The notes under the pieces are model-generated. The model was not told the DNA's origin and did not search any database. It was given only the letters and a program-made list of their open reading frames with translations. DNA of 64,000 bases, taken from G963666705 sp963666705. Its GTDB lineage: Bacteria > Pseudomonadota > Alphaproteobacteria > CADEGL01. The stretch is from NCBI GenBank assembly GCA_963666705.2, contig CAXXKO010000004.1, positions 1 to 64,000 of the forward strand, read 5' to 3'. The position numbers were made by a program, and so were the translations under genes. This document shows, in pieces, positions 62,401 through 64,000 of this stretch (position 1 is its first letter; each line of letters opens with the position of its first letter).

Positions 62401-63189
62401 ATGGCGAGCTGGGATATCGGCGAGTTCGGCCGCATGCAGGCGGGCAGCGCGCCCTACGTGGTGGGCGTGATCGGGGCGGCGAGCGGCATCGGGCGGACGG
62501 CGGCGCAACACCTCGCGGGCCTCGGCTGCGCCGTCGCCTGCCTGGACCGCGATAGGAAGGGCTGCCGCGCGACCGCGGCCGATATCACCGCGGCGGGCGG
62601 TACCGCCGAGGCGTTCGCCTTGAACGTGACGGACATGGACGTGACCGAACGGGCCATCACCGCCATGGCCGAGCACTTCGGCCGCATCCACGCCCTCATC
62701 AATTGCGCTGGCGTCACGGGCAAGACCGCCATCAAGGGCCACGAGGTCGATCTCGCGGATTTCGACGCGGTCTACCGCATCAACATGCGCGGCGCCCTCG
62801 TCGTCTCCAAGGCGGTGCTGCCGCACATGCTGGCACATGATTACGGGCGCCTGCTCCACATCGCCTCGATCGCCGGCAAGGAAGGCAACGCCGGCATGGC
62901 GGCCTATTCCGCCACCAAGGCCGGCCTCATCGGCCTCGTCAAGGTCCTGGGCAAGGACTACGCGGAGACGGGCGTCACCGTGAACGCCCTGGCGCCCGCC
63001 GTGATCCAGACCCCCATGGTCGATGATTTGCCCCAGGCGACGGTGGACTACATGACGGCCAAGATCCCCATGGGCCGGCTCGGCCAGCTCGACGAATGCG
63101 CCGCCATGATCGCCTGGATCGTCTCCCCCGCCTGCAGCTTCACCACCGGCTTCACCTTCGACATGACCGGCGGCCGAGCGACTTATTAG
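62401..63189 (+). CDS. SDR-family oxidoreductase (first of a tandem pair)
   Basis: A 262-residue classical SDR: cofactor motif VIGAASGIGRTAAQHLAGLG, Asp in VACLDRDRKG suggesting NAD(H), NCAG in ALINCAGVTG, Ser in HIASIAGKEG and Tyr/Lys in AAYSATKAG. It resembles 3-oxoacyl-ACP reductase-like enzymes of unknown substrate. A second gene with about 80% protein identity begins 62 bp downstream, and even the ribosome-binding region (GGGAGGCGGGAGCG) is duplicated. Confidence 0.92.
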   Translation: MASWDIGEFGRMQAGSAPYVVGVIGAASGIGRTAAQHLAGLGCAVACLDRDRKGCRATAADITAAGGTAEAFALNVTDMDVTERAITAMAEHFGRIHALINCAGVTGKTAIKGHEVDLADFDAVYRINMRGALVVSKAVLPHMLAHDYGRLLHIASIAGKEGNAGMAAYSATKAGLIGLVKVLGKDYAETGVTVNALAPAVIQTPMVDDLPQATVDYMTAKIPMGRLGQLDECAAMIAWIVSPACSFTTGFTFDMTGGRATY

Positions 63190-63251
63190 GGCGGGGCTCG
63201 GGACGGCGCGGGCATCCGTGGCCCTGGAGCACTATGCGGGAGGCGGGAGCG

Positions 63252-64000
63252 GTGACGAGCTGGGATATCGGCGAATTCAGCCGCATGCATGAAGACGGCG
63301 CGCCCTACATGGTGGGCGTGACCGGGGCAGCGAGCGGTATCGGGCGAGCGGCGGCGCATCACCTGGCGGGCCTCGGCTGCACGGTCGGCTGCCTCGATCG
63401 TGATGGGGACGGTTGCGGCGCGGTGGCGGCGGGTATCGTCGGGGCGGGTAGTGTGTCGGAGGCGTTCGAGATGGACGTGACGAATATGGGGGCGACCGAA
63501 CAAGCCATCGCCGCCATGGCCGCGCGTTTCGGCCGTATCCACGCCCTCGTCAACTGCGCCGGCGTCGAGGGACAGACCGGCGTCAAGGGCCACGAGGTCG
63601 ATCTCGAGGAATTAGACGCCGTGTACCGCATCAACTTGCGCGGCGCCCTCGTCGTCTCCAAGGCCGTTCTACCCCACATGCTGGCGCACGACTACGGCCG
63701 CCTGCTCCATGTCGCCTCGATCGCGGGCAAGGAGGGCAATCCCGGTATCGCGTCCTATCCCGCGACCAAGGCCGGCCTCATCGGGCTGGTCAAGGTTCTG
63801 GGCAAGGACTACGCGGAGACGGGCATCACCGTGAACGCGCTGGCCCCCGCCATGATCCAGTCCCCCATGGCCGACCGGGCGCCTCAGGCGACGATCGATT
63901 CCCTGACGGCCAAGATTCCCATGGGCCGGCTCGGTCAGCTCGACGAATGCGCCGCCATGATCGCCTGGATCGTCTCCCCCGCCTGCAGCTTCACCACCGG
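63252..64000 (+). CDS. SDR-family oxidoreductase (second of a tandem pair), 3' end outside window
   Basis: Begins at GTG 63252 with TSWDIGEFSRMHEDGAPYMV and stays open to the window end (about 250 residues visible). It is a close paralogue of the preceding SDR. Cofactor motif TGAASGIG, NCAG in ALVNCAGVEG, Ser in HVASIAGKEG and Tyr/Lys in ASYPATKAG are all kept, so both copies should be active. Differences cluster between residues 40 and 75 and in the substrate loop (QSPMADRAPQAT against QTPMVDDLPQAT), suggesting divergence in substrate. Confidence 0.9.
   Translation, partial: MTSWDIGEFSRMHEDGAPYMVGVTGAASGIGRAAAHHLAGLGCTVGCLDRDGDGCGAVAAGIVGAGSVSEAFEMDVTNMGATEQAIAAMAARFGRIHALVNCAGVEGQTGVKGHEVDLEELDAVYRINLRGALVVSKAVLPHMLAHDYGRLLHVASIAGKEGNPGIASYPATKAGLIGLVKVLGKDYAETGITVNALAPAMIQSPMADRAPQATIDSLTAKIPMGRLGQLDECAAMIAWIVSPACSFTT

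Overview
The window is a GC-rich (roughly two-thirds G+C) stretch of a bacterial chromosome, most likely from an alphaproteobacterium of the Rhodospirillales type. Evidence for this is the housekeeping order ffh-rpsP-rimM-trmD-rplS-leuC, the dapF-mtaB-ftsY run, an alphaproteobacterial MmcB, a COX15-type heme A synthase, and many catabolic accessory genes (phytanoyl-CoA dioxygenase-like proteins, amidohydrolases, SDRs). The placement is inferred from gene content and order; no 16S gene is present.

Layout. 1-13.5 kb: a surface-polysaccharide locus, mostly on the minus strand (glycosyltransferases, a Wzx-like flippase, two methyltransferases, asnB, a GT9 heptosyltransferase-like enzyme, a NodU/CmcH-type carbamoyltransferase). 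Its left end is cut by an IS4-family element that runs off the window. 13.7-17.0 kb: an EamA transporter broken by a 262-bp MITE, an M20 deacylase and a PhyH-family dioxygenase. 17.0-20.5 kb: an IS nest (IS1595 - IS4 - IS1595). 20.7-25.0 kb: a second sugar operon (glycosyltransferase, GDP-mannose-3,5-epimerase-like enzyme, gmhA, hldE), probably making an activated heptose. 25.0-29.0 kb: mmcB, a PKHD hydroxylase, a TPR/O-GlcNAc-transferase-like protein and tRNA-Arg(CCG). 29.0-32.6 kb: an ISNCY element with a 15-bp target duplication, then an IS110-family recombinase followed by an 800-bp tandem array of 218-bp units. 32.6-36.2 kb: amidohydrolase, SDR, and a PhyH gene broken by a second copy of the same MITE. 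36.5-43 kb: a lipoprotein hydrolase and the conserved leuC/ribosomal/SRP operon with a clear sigma70 promoter. 43.1-45.1 kb: a toxin-antitoxin locus whose toxin has an amber codon, a DapA-family aldolase and a small DUF1330 protein. 45.5-49.8 kb: dapF, mtaB, ftsY, a DOPA-dioxygenase-like protein and an EamA transporter. 49.8-52.8 kb: an amidohydrolase and an IS630 between two inverted 150-bp repeats. 52.8-56.6 kb: ctaA, a frameshifted PhoX phosphatase and a DUF6134 protein. 57-61 kb: pdeM, a ligase-associated DEXH helicase and psuG in one overlapping operon. 61-64 kb: a two-subunit TPP decarboxylase, divergent from two tandemly duplicated SDRs.

The strongest unusual signals are these. (1) The two MITE insertions each split a codon run at CTAG, and removing the element plus one CTAG restores both reading frames exactly. 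(2) A tandem array lies behind an IS110 recombinase and includes a copy of the element's own 3' end, a candidate bridge/seek-RNA or recombination footprint. (3) The toxin-antitoxin promoter has a perfect palindromic operator exactly between -35 and -10, with a second operator inside a nonsense-mutated toxin gene. Overall the window is a conserved core repeatedly remodelled by at least six kinds of mobile DNA. Six chromosomal genes are visibly broken or damaged: glycosyltransferase, EamA, PhyH, RelE-like toxin, PhoX, and a methyltransferase without a start codon. One IS transposase is also decayed.
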